Shown here one piece after another: positions 16,735-26,284 of a DNA stretch of 64,000 nucleotides. The position numbers and the translations under genes were made by a program. The notes beneath the pieces are model-generated. The model ran no database searches and was not told where the DNA came from. It saw only the letters and a list, made by a program, of their open reading frames with translations. Origin of the DNA: MH13 sp042140245 (lineage in GTDB: Bacteria; Pseudomonadota; Alphaproteobacteria; Rhizobiales; MH13); the NCBI RefSeq assembly GCF_042140245.1, contig NZ_CP159483.1, positions 2,914,001-2,978,000 of the forward strand, read 5' to 3'. How positions within the stretch are numbered: the stretch's first letter is position 1; every line of letters starts with the position of its first letter.

Positions 16735-18246
16735 TTACTGCGTGGCCGCCATGTTGAGCGCCTCTGCGGCTTGCAGAGCCTGCTCAACACCGGTGACCAT
16801 GTTGGCAACCGATGCGGCTGTGACATCGTTGATTGGCGAGGGATAGACGCCGAAGAAAATGGTGAGAAGAACGAGCGGAACAAGCACGATGAGTTCGCGC
16901 GCGTTCACATCGGTGATTGTTTTCAGGTTCTCTTTTTCAAGTGGGCCGAAAATCACCTGGCGATACAGCCAAAGTGCGTAACAGGCCGACAAAATCACGC
17001 CCGTTGTCGCCAGCAACGCAACCCAAGTGTTGGCCTGGAAAGCTCCCATCAGTGTCAGGAACTCGCCCACGAAACCGGATGTGCCCGGTAACCCGACATT
17101 GGCCATGGTGAAGATCATGAAGATCGCGGCGTAGAGCGGCATACGATGGACAAGTCCGCCATAGGCTTTGATCTCACGTGTGTGCATGCGGTCGTAGACA
17201 ACCCCGACGCATAGGAAGAGCGCGCCGGACACAATGCCATGTGAAATCATCTGGAACAAAGCACCCTGGATGCCCTGTTCGTTGAGCGCGAAAATTCCCA
17301 TGGTAACAAAGCCCATATGAGCGACGGACGAGTAGGCGATCAGTTTCTTGATGTCTTCCTGCACCATCGCCACAAGCGAGGTGTAGATGATGGCCACCAC
17401 GGACATGACAAACACAAGTGGCGCGAACAGTTCGCTTGCCTCGGGGAACATGGGCAGCGAGAAACGCAGGAAGCCGTAGCCACCCATCTTCAGCAAGATG
17501 CCGGCGAGGATCACCGAACCTGCGGTTGGTGCTTCCACGTGCGCGTCTGGCAACCAGGTGTGGAATGGCCACATGGGCATCTTCACAGCGAACGAAGCGA
17601 AGAAGGCAAGCCACAGCCAAAATTCCATGCTGGCCGGGAAATCATGCGCCAGAAGCTGCTCAATGTCGGTGGTGCCTGCACTCCAGTACATCGCCATGAT
17701 GGCGAGCAGCATCAGAACCGAGCCTAGCAGCGTGTAGAGGAAGAATTTGAAGCTCGCATAAATGCGTCGCTTGCCACCCCAGACGCCGATGATGATGAAC
17801 ATCGGGATGAGGCCACCTTCAAAGAAGATGTAGAAGACGACGATATCAAGAGCACAGAACACGCCAATCATCAGCGTTTCGAGCACCAAAAACGCGATCA
17901 TGTACTCTTTGAGGCGCGTCTTAATCGCAGCGCTTGCCAGAATACAGGCTGGCATCAAGAAGGTGGTCAAGATGACGAACAGCATGGAAATGCCGTCCAC
18001 GCCCATCTTGTACGTGACCAGACCGCCGAGCCACTCGCTCTCTTCGACCATCTGGAAGCCGGGGTTGGAGTTATCAAACCCACCCCAGATGAACAGCGAG
18101 ACGATGAACGTCACAATGGTGGTGAACAGGGCGATGTTGCGAATGTTGCGTTGCGCAATGTCATCATCACCACGGATCAACAGGATCAGCGCGACACCGA
18201 CGAGCGGCAGGAACGTGACGATGGAAAGGATGGGCCAGTCGATCAT
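16735..18246 (-). CDS. nuoM: NADH-quinone oxidoreductase subunit M
   Basis: NuoM is an antiporter-like proton-pumping subunit of complex I. The 503-residue length is typical, with about 14 predicted helices. Visible signatures are YIFFEGGLIPMFIIIG with the conserved Glu of helix 5, KMPMWPFHTWLPDAHVEAPTAGS, and KKLIAYSSVAHMGFV. It lies four bases after nuoL and 15 before nuoN, so it is clearly cotranscribed. Confidence 0.97.
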   Translation of the reverse strand: MIDWPILSIVTFLPLVGVALILLIRGDDDIAQRNIRNIALFTTIVTFIVSLFIWGGFDNSNPGFQMVEESEWLGGLVTYKMGVDGISMLFVILTTFLMPACILASAAIKTRLKEYMIAFLVLETLMIGVFCALDIVVFYIFFEGGLIPMFIIIGVWGGKRRIYASFKFFLYTLLGSVLMLLAIMAMYWSAGTTDIEQLLAHDFPASMEFWLWLAFFASFAVKMPMWPFHTWLPDAHVEAPTAGSVILAGILLKMGGYGFLRFSLPMFPEASELFAPLVFVMSVVAIIYTSLVAMVQEDIKKLIAYSSVAHMGFVTMGIFALNEQGIQGALFQMISHGIVSGALFLCVGVVYDRMHTREIKAYGGLVHRMPLYAAIFMIFTMANVGLPGTSGFVGEFLTLMGAFQANTWVALLATTGVILSACYALWLYRQVIFGPLEKENLKTITDVNARELIVLVPLVLLTIFFGVYPSPINDVTAASVANMVTGVEQALQAAEALNMAATQ

Positions 18247-18249
18247 CGG

Positions 18250-20253
18250 TTAGACACCTGACGCAAAGACAAAATAGGTGATGAGCGCCGCCACACCAAT
18301 CAGCATGGCAAAGGCGTAGTGATAGACGAAACCGGTCTGCAGCTTGACCACGCGGTTGGTGACGTCAATGACGCGCGCTGCAATGCCGTTGGGCCCGACT
18401 CCATCAATGATCTTGCCGTCTCCGCCTTTCCAGAACAGACGGCCAAGCCACTGCGCTGGGCGCACGAAGATCATGTCGTAGAGCTCGTCAAAGTACCATT
18501 TGTTGAGCAGGAAGCGGTAGAGGATGTCATGGCGCTCTGCCAACTGAGCAGGCATGTGCGGGCTTCGGATGTACATCCAGTAAGCCAGTAAGAAGCCCAG
18601 AATCATCATCACCAGTGGCGAACGGATCACCCACTGTGGCACTTCATGCAGGGCATGAAGGATGTCGTTGGTGGGAAGCATGAAGATCGCTTCGCGGAAG
18701 AAGTGGTGGAAGCCGTCTTCGTAAGCAAACGAGTGCTCGAATACGATGCCTGCCAGCAGCGCCCCGACCGCCAGCAACGCCAGCGGAATTGTCATTACGT
18801 AAGGGCTCTCGTGAACATGGCTCATGACATCGGCTGAGGCGCGCGGTGTGCCATGGAAGGTCATGAAGATGAGGCGCCACGAATAGAAGCTTGTGAGCAT
18901 CGCCGCGAGCACTGTCATCCAGAATGCGTAGCGCGCCACACCGTCACCAGCAGCGAAAGCCGCTTCGATCACCGCATCTTTAGAGAAGTAACCTGCCGTA
19001 TAAGGGAAACCAGTCAGCGCAATCGTGCCGATGATCATCATCGCGTAGGTGAACGGAATGTGCTTCCAGAGGCCGCCCATGCGGCGCATATCCTGCTCGT
19101 TGGAAACCGCATGGATCACCGAACCAGCGCCAAGGAAAAGCAGTGCCTTGAAGAAGGCGTGCGTGAAGAGGTGGAAAATCCCAACCGAGTAAGCCCCAAC
19201 GCCGAGCGCAACGAACATGTAGCCGAGTTGCGAACAGGTTGAGTAAGCAATGACGCGCTTGATGTCGTTTTGAACCAAGCCAACCGTTGCCGCGAAGATG
19301 GCTGTGGTGCCACCGATAAAGGTTACGAAGGCGAGCGCGCTCGGAGCGTATTCGAAGATCGGCGACATGCGCGCCACCAGGAAAACACCGGCGGTCACCA
19401 TGGTTGCTGCGTGGATCAGCGCGGAGACTGGTGTTGGGCCTTCCATCGCATCTGGAAGCCAGGTGTGCAGTAGGAACTGCGCTGATTTACCCATCGCGCC
19501 CATGAAGAGCAGCAGGCAGATCGTCGTTAGAGCGTGGACTTCCATGCCCAGGAACATGAATGTGGTGTCGGCGTACTCGGAGGCTTCATTGAAGATCACT
19601 TCAAATTCGGCCGAACCGAACAGGACAAACACGCCAAAGATGCCAAGAAGGTAGCCAAAGTCGCCCACACGGTTGACGATGAAGGCTTTCATCGCCGCCG
19701 CATTGGCCGACGATTTTTTGTACCAGAAACCGATGAGCAGGTAGGAGGCCACGCCCACGCCTTCCCAGCCGAAGAACATCTGCAACAGATTGTCTGATGT
19801 CACCAGCATCAGCATGGCGAAGGTGAAGAGCGAAAGGTAGGCAAAGAAGCGCGACCGGTGCTCGTCGTGGCTCATGTAGCCGATCGAATAGAGGTGAACG
19901 AGCGCTGAGACCGAATTCACCACGACCAGCATCACAGCTGTCAGCGTATCAAGGCGAAACGCCCAATCGACGGTGAAGTCGCCGGAAGAAATCCAGTGCA
20001 GCACTTGGACGCGCTCGTAAGCGTGGCCATTACCAGCCGTGCCAACCAGGGACATGAGACCGGAGTGCTCAACCGCTTCGGCCACTTCACCATGACCGAA
20101 GCCTGTCTGAACGAAAACGATCCAGGAGAGAACCGCAGCGATCCCAACGAAACTGGTCGTGATGATTTCAACGGGACGGTGGCCAAGCAGCTTGCCAAAC
20201 AGGCCAGCGATCAAGAAGCCGATGAGAGGGAGAAAGACGATTGCCGATAGCAT
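18250..20253 (-). CDS. nuoL: NADH-quinone oxidoreductase subunit L
   Basis: NuoL is the most distal and largest antiporter-like subunit of complex I, with a long lateral helix along the membrane arm. The 667-residue protein shows FFGWEGVGVASYLLIGFW (conserved Glu), KSAQFLLHTWLPDAMEGPTPVSALIHAATMV and KRVIAYSTCSQLGYMF. Its C-terminal part holds the lateral helix and anchor helix. It is seven bases after nuoK. Confidence 0.97.
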   Translation of the reverse strand: MLSAIVFLPLIGFLIAGLFGKLLGHRPVEIITTSFVGIAAVLSWIVFVQTGFGHGEVAEAVEHSGLMSLVGTAGNGHAYERVQVLHWISSGDFTVDWAFRLDTLTAVMLVVVNSVSALVHLYSIGYMSHDEHRSRFFAYLSLFTFAMLMLVTSDNLLQMFFGWEGVGVASYLLIGFWYKKSSANAAAMKAFIVNRVGDFGYLLGIFGVFVLFGSAEFEVIFNEASEYADTTFMFLGMEVHALTTICLLLFMGAMGKSAQFLLHTWLPDAMEGPTPVSALIHAATMVTAGVFLVARMSPIFEYAPSALAFVTFIGGTTAIFAATVGLVQNDIKRVIAYSTCSQLGYMFVALGVGAYSVGIFHLFTHAFFKALLFLGAGSVIHAVSNEQDMRRMGGLWKHIPFTYAMMIIGTIALTGFPYTAGYFSKDAVIEAAFAAGDGVARYAFWMTVLAAMLTSFYSWRLIFMTFHGTPRASADVMSHVHESPYVMTIPLALLAVGALLAGIVFEHSFAYEDGFHHFFREAIFMLPTNDILHALHEVPQWVIRSPLVMMILGFLLAYWMYIRSPHMPAQLAERHDILYRFLLNKWYFDELYDMIFVRPAQWLGRLFWKGGDGKIIDGVGPNGIAARVIDVTNRVVKLQTGFVYHYAFAMLIGVAALITYFVFASGV

Positions 20254-20260
20254 GAACGTG

Positions 20261-20569
20261 TCAGCCCTTCATCATGTTGATGTCTTCCACCGCGATGGAC
20301 CCACGGTTACGGAAGAAGACAACGAGAATAGCCAAGCCAATGGCTGCCTCTGCGGCGGCCACGGTGAGAATGAAGAGCGCGAAAATCTGTCCGGCCAGAT
20401 CGTTCAAGTAGAAAGAGAACGCTACCAGGTTCAGGTTGACCGCAAGCAGGATCAGTTCAACCGACATCAAGATGATGATGACGTTCTTGCGATTGATGAA
20501 GATCCCAAATACGCCCAGCGTGAACAGGATCGCCCCGACCGTGAGATAATGGCCAAGTCCGATGGACAT
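20261..20569 (-). CDS. nuoK: NADH-quinone oxidoreductase subunit K
   Basis: NuoK is a small, three-helix core subunit of the membrane arm. The 102-residue protein has the expected size and the conserved Glu residues in helices 2 and 3 (MSVELILLAVNLNLVAF; AAAEAAIGLAILV) that form part of the proton path. It lies between nuoJ (51-base gap) and nuoL (seven-base gap). Confidence 0.96.
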   Translation of the reverse strand: MSIGLGHYLTVGAILFTLGVFGIFINRKNVIIILMSVELILLAVNLNLVAFSFYLNDLAGQIFALFILTVAAAEAAIGLAILVVFFRNRGSIAVEDINMMKG

Positions 20570-20620
20570 GTGCGAATTTAACCCCCTGATCGCCGTGGAA
20601 GAACCCGCGGCGGCAAACTC

Positions 20621-21235
20621 TTAAAGACCTTGGCCCGACTTAACCTTGACCACCTCGATGGCGGTTTCAGGTGTGCGTGCGTTTTGAACATTGATATCCT
20701 GCCGCTTGACGCCTTCGCGGTGGCGCAGCGTGAGCACAATGGCCCCGACCATTGCGACCAGAAGCACCATGCCAGCAGCTTGGAAGAAGTAGACGTAGTC
20801 GGTGTACAGGACCAAGCCGATGGCTTCGATGTTGGAAACCTCTTCCAACAGCGGCATCGGCATGCCTGTGTCGAGCGCGACTTCCGCGTCGAACACAGTC
20901 GCGCCAAGCACCAGAACAAGTTCTAGCACCAGAATCACCGCAATCAGCGCCCCGATTGGCAGGTACTGAAGAAACCCTTGGCGCAGTTCGGCGAAATCAA
21001 CGTCGAGCATCATCACGACGAAGAGGAAGAGCACCGCGACCGCACCAACGTACACAACCACAAGAAGCAGCGCCAAAAACTCTGCGCCGACAAGCATGAA
21101 GAGGCCTGCGGAATTGAAGAAGGCCAGGATAAGAAAGAACACCGAGTGCACTGGGTTGCGTGCGGCAATCACCAGAAAAGCCGATGCAACAGTGATGGCG
21201 GCAAACAGATAGAAAAAGAAGCTGGTAAGAACCAT
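20621..21235 (-). CDS. nuoJ: NADH-quinone oxidoreductase subunit J
   Basis: NuoJ is a five-helix membrane subunit near the quinone site of complex I. The 204-residue protein begins with RNPVHSVFFLILAFFNSAGLF and contains FLALLLVVVYVGAVAVLFLFVVMMLD, the helix with the pi-bulge typical of this subunit. The 205-base gap upstream to nuoI is the largest inside the nuo cluster and contains a hairpin. Confidence 0.96.
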   Translation of the reverse strand: MVLTSFFFYLFAAITVASAFLVIAARNPVHSVFFLILAFFNSAGLFMLVGAEFLALLLVVVYVGAVAVLFLFVVMMLDVDFAELRQGFLQYLPIGALIAVILVLELVLVLGATVFDAEVALDTGMPMPLLEEVSNIEAIGLVLYTDYVYFFQAAGMVLLVAMVGAIVLTLRHREGVKRQDINVQNARTPETAIEVVKVKSGQGL

Positions 21236-21286
21236 CTAAGCGCCTGTTTTGCCGCCGTTATCAGCGGTCATACCTTCTCATTTACA

Positions 21287-21308
21287 TCATCGCCTTAAAG
21301 AGGCGATG
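21287..21308. repeat. Inverted repeat between nuoI and nuoJ
   Basis: Arms CATCGCCT (21288-21295) and AGGCGATG (21301-21308) form a perfect 8-base stem with a five-base loop. No U tract follows on the minus strand. It sits in the longest gap of the nuo cluster (21236-21440), where nothing else is visible. An RNA processing or stability hairpin is the simplest guess. Confidence 0.5.
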
Positions 21309-21440
21309 TCATTGCATCCATCAGCGCGGGTGCGCTGCATATCAAATCACTGTTGCCATCCCGATTGGGTGGCGTGTTAGCCAAAGCCAGACAAGTCGTC
21401 CAGCCCAACTTTGTAACGTTGGGACCGACCCTTCGTGGCC

Positions 21441-21929
21441 CTAACGGTAGTCTGCATCCATCTCCAGAGATTTGGCGATGTCGCGCTCCCAGCGCTCACC
21501 GTTCTCCAGCAGTTTTTCTTTGTTGTAGTAGAGCTCTTCACGCGTTTCGGTGGCAAACTCAAAGTTTGGCCCCTCAACGATCGCATCCACTGGGCAAGCC
21601 TCTTGGCAGAGGCCGCAATAGATGCACTTGACCATGTCGATATCGTAGCGGGTTGTGCGTCGCGTCCCATCGTTGCGGCGCGGACCAGCCTCGATGGTAA
21701 TGGCCTGCGCTGGGCAAATCGCTTCGCAAAGCTTGCACGCAATACAGCGCTCTTCCCCATTTGGATACCGACGCAGCGCGTGCTCACCTCGAAAGCGCGG
21801 TGACACATACCCTTTTTCATAAGGATAGTTCAGCGTTGGCTTGGGCCTAAAAAAGTAGCGCATCGACAGGGCGAAAGCCCCAACAAACTCCTTCAACAGG
21901 AGCGATTTAGCGGCTTGATCAAGCTGCAT
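21441..21929 (-). CDS. nuoI: NADH-quinone oxidoreductase subunit I
   Basis: NuoI carries the two [4Fe-4S] clusters N6a and N6b that link the peripheral arm to N2. The 162-residue protein has both binding motifs, CIACKLCEAICP and CIYCGLCQEACP, each with the distant Cys-Pro that completes the other cluster. It follows nuoH by 20 bases. Confidence 0.97.
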   Translation of the reverse strand: MQLDQAAKSLLLKEFVGAFALSMRYFFRPKPTLNYPYEKGYVSPRFRGEHALRRYPNGEERCIACKLCEAICPAQAITIEAGPRRNDGTRRTTRYDIDMVKCIYCGLCQEACPVDAIVEGPNFEFATETREELYYNKEKLLENGERWERDIAKSLEMDADYR

Positions 21930-21949
21930 GTGAAGTCTCCCAAAGGTGC

Positions 21950-22996
21950 TTAGGGCGCAAGGCCGGTGAACTGAAGAAAGGCTGCCACGATCACGACCAT
22001 GGCCAGCGAGAGCGGTAGAAAGACCTTCCAGCCGAGGCGCATAAGTTGGTCATAGCGGTAGCGCGGCACAAAGGCCTTCACCATGGCGAACATGAAGAAG
22101 ACGCCAAACGCTTTAAGCAAGAACCATACAATGCCCGGCACCCACGACAGTGGTGGGATATCGACGATTGGCAGCCAACCACCCAGGAACAGGATGGTGG
22201 TAAGCGCGCACATCAGCGCGATGGCCACATACTCACCCAGCATGAACATCATGTAAGGCGTTGAGCCGTACTCCACCATGAAACCGGCAACCAGCTCCGA
22301 CTCAGCCTCAGGCAAATCAAACGGTGGGCGGTTGGTCTCCGCCAGCGCTGAGATGAAAAAGATGATGAACATCGGGAACAGCGGCAACCAATGCCAATCC
22401 AAGAAGGATGGCGGCAAACCAATGCTGGTCCCAATGCCAGTGTTCTGAGCCAATACGATTTCTGACAGGTTGAGCGAGCCCACCACCAGCAGAACGGTGA
22501 TGATCACAAAGCCAATCGAAACCTCGTAGGACACCATCTGCGCAGCAGAGCGCAGTGCACCCAGAAACGGGTATTTTGAGTTGGAGGCCCAACCGGCCAT
22601 GATCACGCCGTAAACACCAAGCGATGAAATGGCGAGAATGTAGAGGATGCCGACATTGATGTCGGAAATCACCCATCCCTCGGCTACCGGGATCACCGCC
22701 CAAGCAAGCAGCGAGAGCGACACGGTAACCAGCGGCGCCAGCAAGAAGACTGTTTTATCCGCGCCTGATGGAATCAGCGGTTCTTTGAGAACGAACTTCA
22801 AGAGATCAGCAAACGACTGCAGCAGTCCCCACGGCCCAACAACGTTGGGACCACGACGCAGCTGCACGGCTGCCCAAATCTTGCGGTCAGCATAGAGAAT
22901 GTAAGCGATGACGATCAGCAACGTGACCAGCAACAGCAAGCTTTGCGCCACCATGATGATGAGCGGCCATGCGTAAGTGGACCAAAAGGCTTCCAT
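21950..22996 (-). CDS. nuoH: NADH-quinone oxidoreductase subunit H
   Basis: NuoH is the membrane subunit that forms much of the quinone-binding chamber. The 348-residue, eight-helix protein shows RRGPNVVGPWGLLQSFAD and the highly conserved AETNRPPFDLPEAESELVAG with its acidic residues, then VEYGSTPYMMF. It starts five bases after the nuoG stop. Confidence 0.97.
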   Translation of the reverse strand: MEAFWSTYAWPLIIMVAQSLLLLVTLLIVIAYILYADRKIWAAVQLRRGPNVVGPWGLLQSFADLLKFVLKEPLIPSGADKTVFLLAPLVTVSLSLLAWAVIPVAEGWVISDINVGILYILAISSLGVYGVIMAGWASNSKYPFLGALRSAAQMVSYEVSIGFVIITVLLVVGSLNLSEIVLAQNTGIGTSIGLPPSFLDWHWLPLFPMFIIFFISALAETNRPPFDLPEAESELVAGFMVEYGSTPYMMFMLGEYVAIALMCALTTILFLGGWLPIVDIPPLSWVPGIVWFLLKAFGVFFMFAMVKAFVPRYRYDQLMRLGWKVFLPLSLAMVVIVAAFLQFTGLAP

Positions 22997-23001
22997 CGGG
23001 C

Positions 23002-25074
23002 TTACTCCGCCGCCACGGCCAGATCAGGCCGGTTCAATGTCGCCGAGCACTCGGCCATCACCTTTGAGGCGCGGGCGATCGGGTTGGTGAGATAAAAATC
23101 ATCAAAGGCACGGGCAAACTTAGCTTTGCCAGCGCTCTTGGGTGCTTTCTTCGCCAGATCGGCCAGCGCGGATGCGTCGGCTTCAGTGATCTGCTCGAGT
23201 TGCGCCAAATGCGGATGCTCCGCATAGAGCGCCGCGCGCAGCTGTTCCAACGTGTTGTAGGGCAGTGTTTTGCCCAACTTATCAGACAGTGCGCGAAGAA
23301 TTGCCCAGTCTTCTTTGGCTTCGCCGGGAGGAAACGCGCCGCGCTGTGTTTGCTGCGGACGACCTTCGGTGTTCACATAAGTCGCTGATTTCTCGGTGTA
23401 GGCAGCGCCAGGCAAGATAACATCGGCGCCATGGGCACCGCGGTCACCATGGGTGCCAATGTACACTGTGAAGGTTCCATCAGCGATTTCCAGCTCATCA
23501 GCACCAAGATTGAAGAGCAAATCGACTTCGCCGCCGGCAATTGCGCCAGCATCCTTACCGCCATCAGTTGGAACAAAACCGATATCCAAACCGCCGACCC
23601 GGCCAGCTGCCGTGTGCAACACGTTGAAGCCGTTCCAACCATTCTTGATGACACCGATTTTCTTCGCAACTTGAACCGCCAGCGCCAACACTTCGGCGCC
23701 ATTGGGTCCAGACAAAGCGCCCTGCCCGATGATCATCATCGGACGTTCAGCGTTGGCGGGCGCATGATCAGCCAGCTTGGCCAGCGCGTCGACACTGTCG
23801 CCCAGATGGGTGTAGTCATATGTCAAATCGGCTGCTTCACCGATCAAACCGATCATCGTTGGTTCAGCACGCCAGCGTTTGCGAATGCGTGCGTTGAGGA
23901 TCGGTGCCTCATGGCGCGGGTTGGTGCCGATCAACAAGATCGCATCTGCGTCTTCAATGCCGTCAATGGTGGAATTGAACAGATAGCTCGCACGACCGTG
24001 CACTGGATCCAATGCTGTTCCATCCGTACGGCAGTCCATATTGGCCGATCCAAGGGCCGCCATGAGACCTTTCAGCGCGAACATCTCTTCCACACCGGCT
24101 AAGTCGCCTGCCAGTGCGCCGATTTTCTCCGGCGCTGTTTTGGAAGCTTTATCGGCGATGAGCGCAAATGCCTCGCCCCAGCTTGCCGGGCGCAGTTTGC
24201 CACCTTCGCGGATGTATGGCCGATCCAGACGCTGTGAGCGCAGGCCATCCCAGATGAAGCGCGTTTTGTCGGAAATCCACTCCTCATTGATCGACTCGTT
24301 GAGGCGCGGCATGATCCGCATCACTTCGCGACCCTTCACGTCCACACGAATGTTGGAGCCTACCGCGTCCATCACGTCGACGCTTTCAACCTTGGTGAGC
24401 TCCCAGGGGCGCGCCTTAAACGCATAGGGTTTTGAGGTCAGCGCACCGACAGGGCAGAGGTCAATCACATTGCCTTGAAGTTCTGATGCCATCGCGGCTT
24501 GAAGATACGTGGTGATTTCCATATCCTCGCCACGACCAGTCGCGCCGAGATCGGACACACCCGCCACTTCCGTGGTGAAGCGAACGCAGCGCGTGCAGTG
24601 GATGCAGCGCGTCATGATGGTTTTCACAAGCGGACCGATGTTCTTGTCTTCAACGGCGCGCTTGTTCTCTTCAAAGCGATTCTTATCAACGCCATAGGCC
24701 ATAGCCTGATCCTGCAGATCGCATTCGCCGCCTTGGTCGCAGATTGGGCAGTCCAGCGGGTGGTTGATGAGCAAAAACTCCATCACCCCTTCGCGGGCCT
24801 TCTTCACTTTTGGTGAGCGTGTGGAGACCTCTGGCAGTTGACCTTCAGGCCCTGGGCGGCAATCGCGCACACCCCACGCACAGGACGCGATGGGCTTCGG
24901 CGCACCTTTGAGTTCCACCAGGCACATGCGGCAATTGCCAGCAACCGACAGACGCTCGTGGTAGCAAAAACGCGGCACCTCAGCGCCTGCTTCCTCGCAC
25001 GCTTGCAAGAGCGTGTAGTGCGCAGGCACTTCAACTTCGGTTCCGTCAACGATGATTTGGCGCGTATCGCTCAT
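23002..25074 (-). CDS. nuoG: NADH-quinone oxidoreductase subunit G
   Basis: NuoG is the largest peripheral subunit of complex I and carries several iron-sulfur clusters. In the first 220 residues of 690 are the [2Fe-2S] ferredoxin motif (CYHERLSVAGNCRMC), the His-containing cluster site HPLDCPICDQGGECDLQD and the 4Fe-4S site CIHCTRC with a later Cys-Pro (DLCPVGAL). The rest is the molybdopterin oxidoreductase-like domain without cofactor. A DUF3291 gene precedes it by about 30 bases. Confidence 0.97.
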   Translation of the reverse strand: MSDTRQIIVDGTEVEVPAHYTLLQACEEAGAEVPRFCYHERLSVAGNCRMCLVELKGAPKPIASCAWGVRDCRPGPEGQLPEVSTRSPKVKKAREGVMEFLLINHPLDCPICDQGGECDLQDQAMAYGVDKNRFEENKRAVEDKNIGPLVKTIMTRCIHCTRCVRFTTEVAGVSDLGATGRGEDMEITTYLQAAMASELQGNVIDLCPVGALTSKPYAFKARPWELTKVESVDVMDAVGSNIRVDVKGREVMRIMPRLNESINEEWISDKTRFIWDGLRSQRLDRPYIREGGKLRPASWGEAFALIADKASKTAPEKIGALAGDLAGVEEMFALKGLMAALGSANMDCRTDGTALDPVHGRASYLFNSTIDGIEDADAILLIGTNPRHEAPILNARIRKRWRAEPTMIGLIGEAADLTYDYTHLGDSVDALAKLADHAPANAERPMMIIGQGALSGPNGAEVLALAVQVAKKIGVIKNGWNGFNVLHTAAGRVGGLDIGFVPTDGGKDAGAIAGGEVDLLFNLGADELEIADGTFTVYIGTHGDRGAHGADVILPGAAYTEKSATYVNTEGRPQQTQRGAFPPGEAKEDWAILRALSDKLGKTLPYNTLEQLRAALYAEHPHLAQLEQITEADASALADLAKKAPKSAGKAKFARAFDDFYLTNPIARASKVMAECSATLNRPDLAVAAE

Positions 25075-25106
25075 CTAGATGTCCGTTTTGCTCCTGGTCG
25101 GCTCGG

Positions 25107-25559
25107 TTAGCCGCACTGCTGGCTTTGCCAGAGTTTGACGTGCGGCAAGTGCTCCCAGCCAAAGGCTGTGTCGGTGTTGCCATGTTTGTTCAAGTGGTCA
25201 AGGCGCTCTTTGGCCTCATCCAATGTTGGCTGATGGCCGGCTTCCACCCACCACATAACGAAGTGGGCCATGCGCATGTGTGAAAACCATTCGTCCTTGC
25301 GACGATAGATCGCCCGATGAACCGTGTTCCACACATAGTTCTCAAGCGCATGCGCATCTTCCCAGACGCTCATGTTCACAATGATATCATCCGATCGAAA
25401 AGGTGTTGGATCGCCAACCTCGACATCGGCACGCCACACAAAACCGGGCGAGCGATCAGCAACCGCATTCACCTTGTCGATAGCGCGCAGGAAGGGCTGA
25501 GCCGCGTCGCTTTGCGGGTCAATCTTCCATTCAGCAATGTTGAGCTCAGCCAGATGCAT
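25107..25559 (-). CDS. DUF3291 domain protein inside the nuo operon
   Basis: This 150-residue protein matches what I know of DUF3291: MHLAELNIAEWK at the start, PGFVWR near residue 40, then IIVNMSVWEDAHALENYVW and a HRAIYRRKDEWF...FVMWWVEAGHQPTLDEAKERLDHL ending. The family is thought to have a dimeric alpha/beta-barrel (monooxygenase-like) fold, but no reaction is established. It lies five bases after the helix-hairpin-helix gene and 32 before nuoG, so it must be cotranscribed with complex I. A role in assembly or quinone chemistry would be speculation. Confidence 0.8.
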   Translation of the reverse strand: MHLAELNIAEWKIDPQSDAAQPFLRAIDKVNAVADRSPGFVWRADVEVGDPTPFRSDDIIVNMSVWEDAHALENYVWNTVHRAIYRRKDEWFSHMRMAHFVMWWVEAGHQPTLDEAKERLDHLNKHGNTDTAFGWEHLPHVKLWQSQQCG

Positions 25560-25564
25560 AATCG

Positions 25565-26227
25565 TTACACGGCTTCTTTCGCAAAGGTTTTGGCCTGAGC
25601 GATCCAGCCATCACGCTCAATGCGCCCTTTGAAGCGCAGATAGTTCTCAACCCAAGCGATTTCCTTTTTTGTCCAGGCAGCAACCTGATCAAAATGATAG
25701 ATGCCCAAATCGTTGAGAACGCTTTCCATTTTTGGGCCAACGCCGGAAATACGCTTCAGATCATCTGCCTTGCCAGCGTTCGGTGCATCCAGTCCAGCCG
25801 GACGATCATCCACTTTTGGGCTTGCCTTAGGTGCGTTGGCTTTTGTTGCTTTCTTGCTGACAGATACTTTGGCTGACGGCTTGGTCGCAGCCTTCACAAC
25901 CGTACTAGACGCGGGCTTAGCGGGCCTTGAAACGGCTTTTTTTGAAGCAGCTGCAGGTGCCTCACCAGACAGCGCTTGAAGGGCTGCGGCGCCTGCAAGC
26001 GGTGCGCCCATCCAAAGCCCAGCCCATGTCGCGACAGCCGTGTTGGCAGCCACAGCTCCCATCATGGCGGGCGCCATCACAGGCGTTGCCATTGACGTCA
26101 GCCACATCGGCATATCGCCGTCCGTCACGCTTGGCACGGCATCTTGCATGGCCGTCCAGCCGGTCACCACTGTCTGTGGATCTTTGCTCAACCCATCGGT
26201 CCACATGTTCATCCAGGTATCGATCAT
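25565..26227 (-). CDS. NuoE-tail-like helix-hairpin-helix protein in the nuo operon
   Basis: The 220-residue protein has three parts: about 75 residues with Met- and Ala-rich hydrophobic stretches, a low-complexity linker of Lys, Ala, Pro and Ser (about residues 88-145), and a C-terminal domain from about residue 153. That domain contains DDLKRISGVGPKMESVL, a helix-hairpin-helix pattern, and aligns without gaps to the tail of NuoE encoded nearby, with about 37 identities in 66 positions by eye. It sits between nuoF and DUF3291. Related genes in rhizobia are often labelled NADH-ubiquinone dehydrogenase, but no catalytic motif is visible. A structural or assembly role is inferred. Confidence 0.75.
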   Translation of the reverse strand: MIDTWMNMWTDGLSKDPQTVVTGWTAMQDAVPSVTDGDMPMWLTSMATPVMAPAMMGAVAANTAVATWAGLWMGAPLAGAAALQALSGEAPAAASKKAVSRPAKPASSTVVKAATKPSAKVSVSKKATKANAPKASPKVDDRPAGLDAPNAGKADDLKRISGVGPKMESVLNDLGIYHFDQVAAWTKKEIAWVENYLRFKGRIERDGWIAQAKTFAKEAV

Positions 26228-26284
26228 CGTTTCGTCTCTCTCATTGCACGTGCCTTGCCCCCGCCCCTCACGGAAGTCGCTGGC

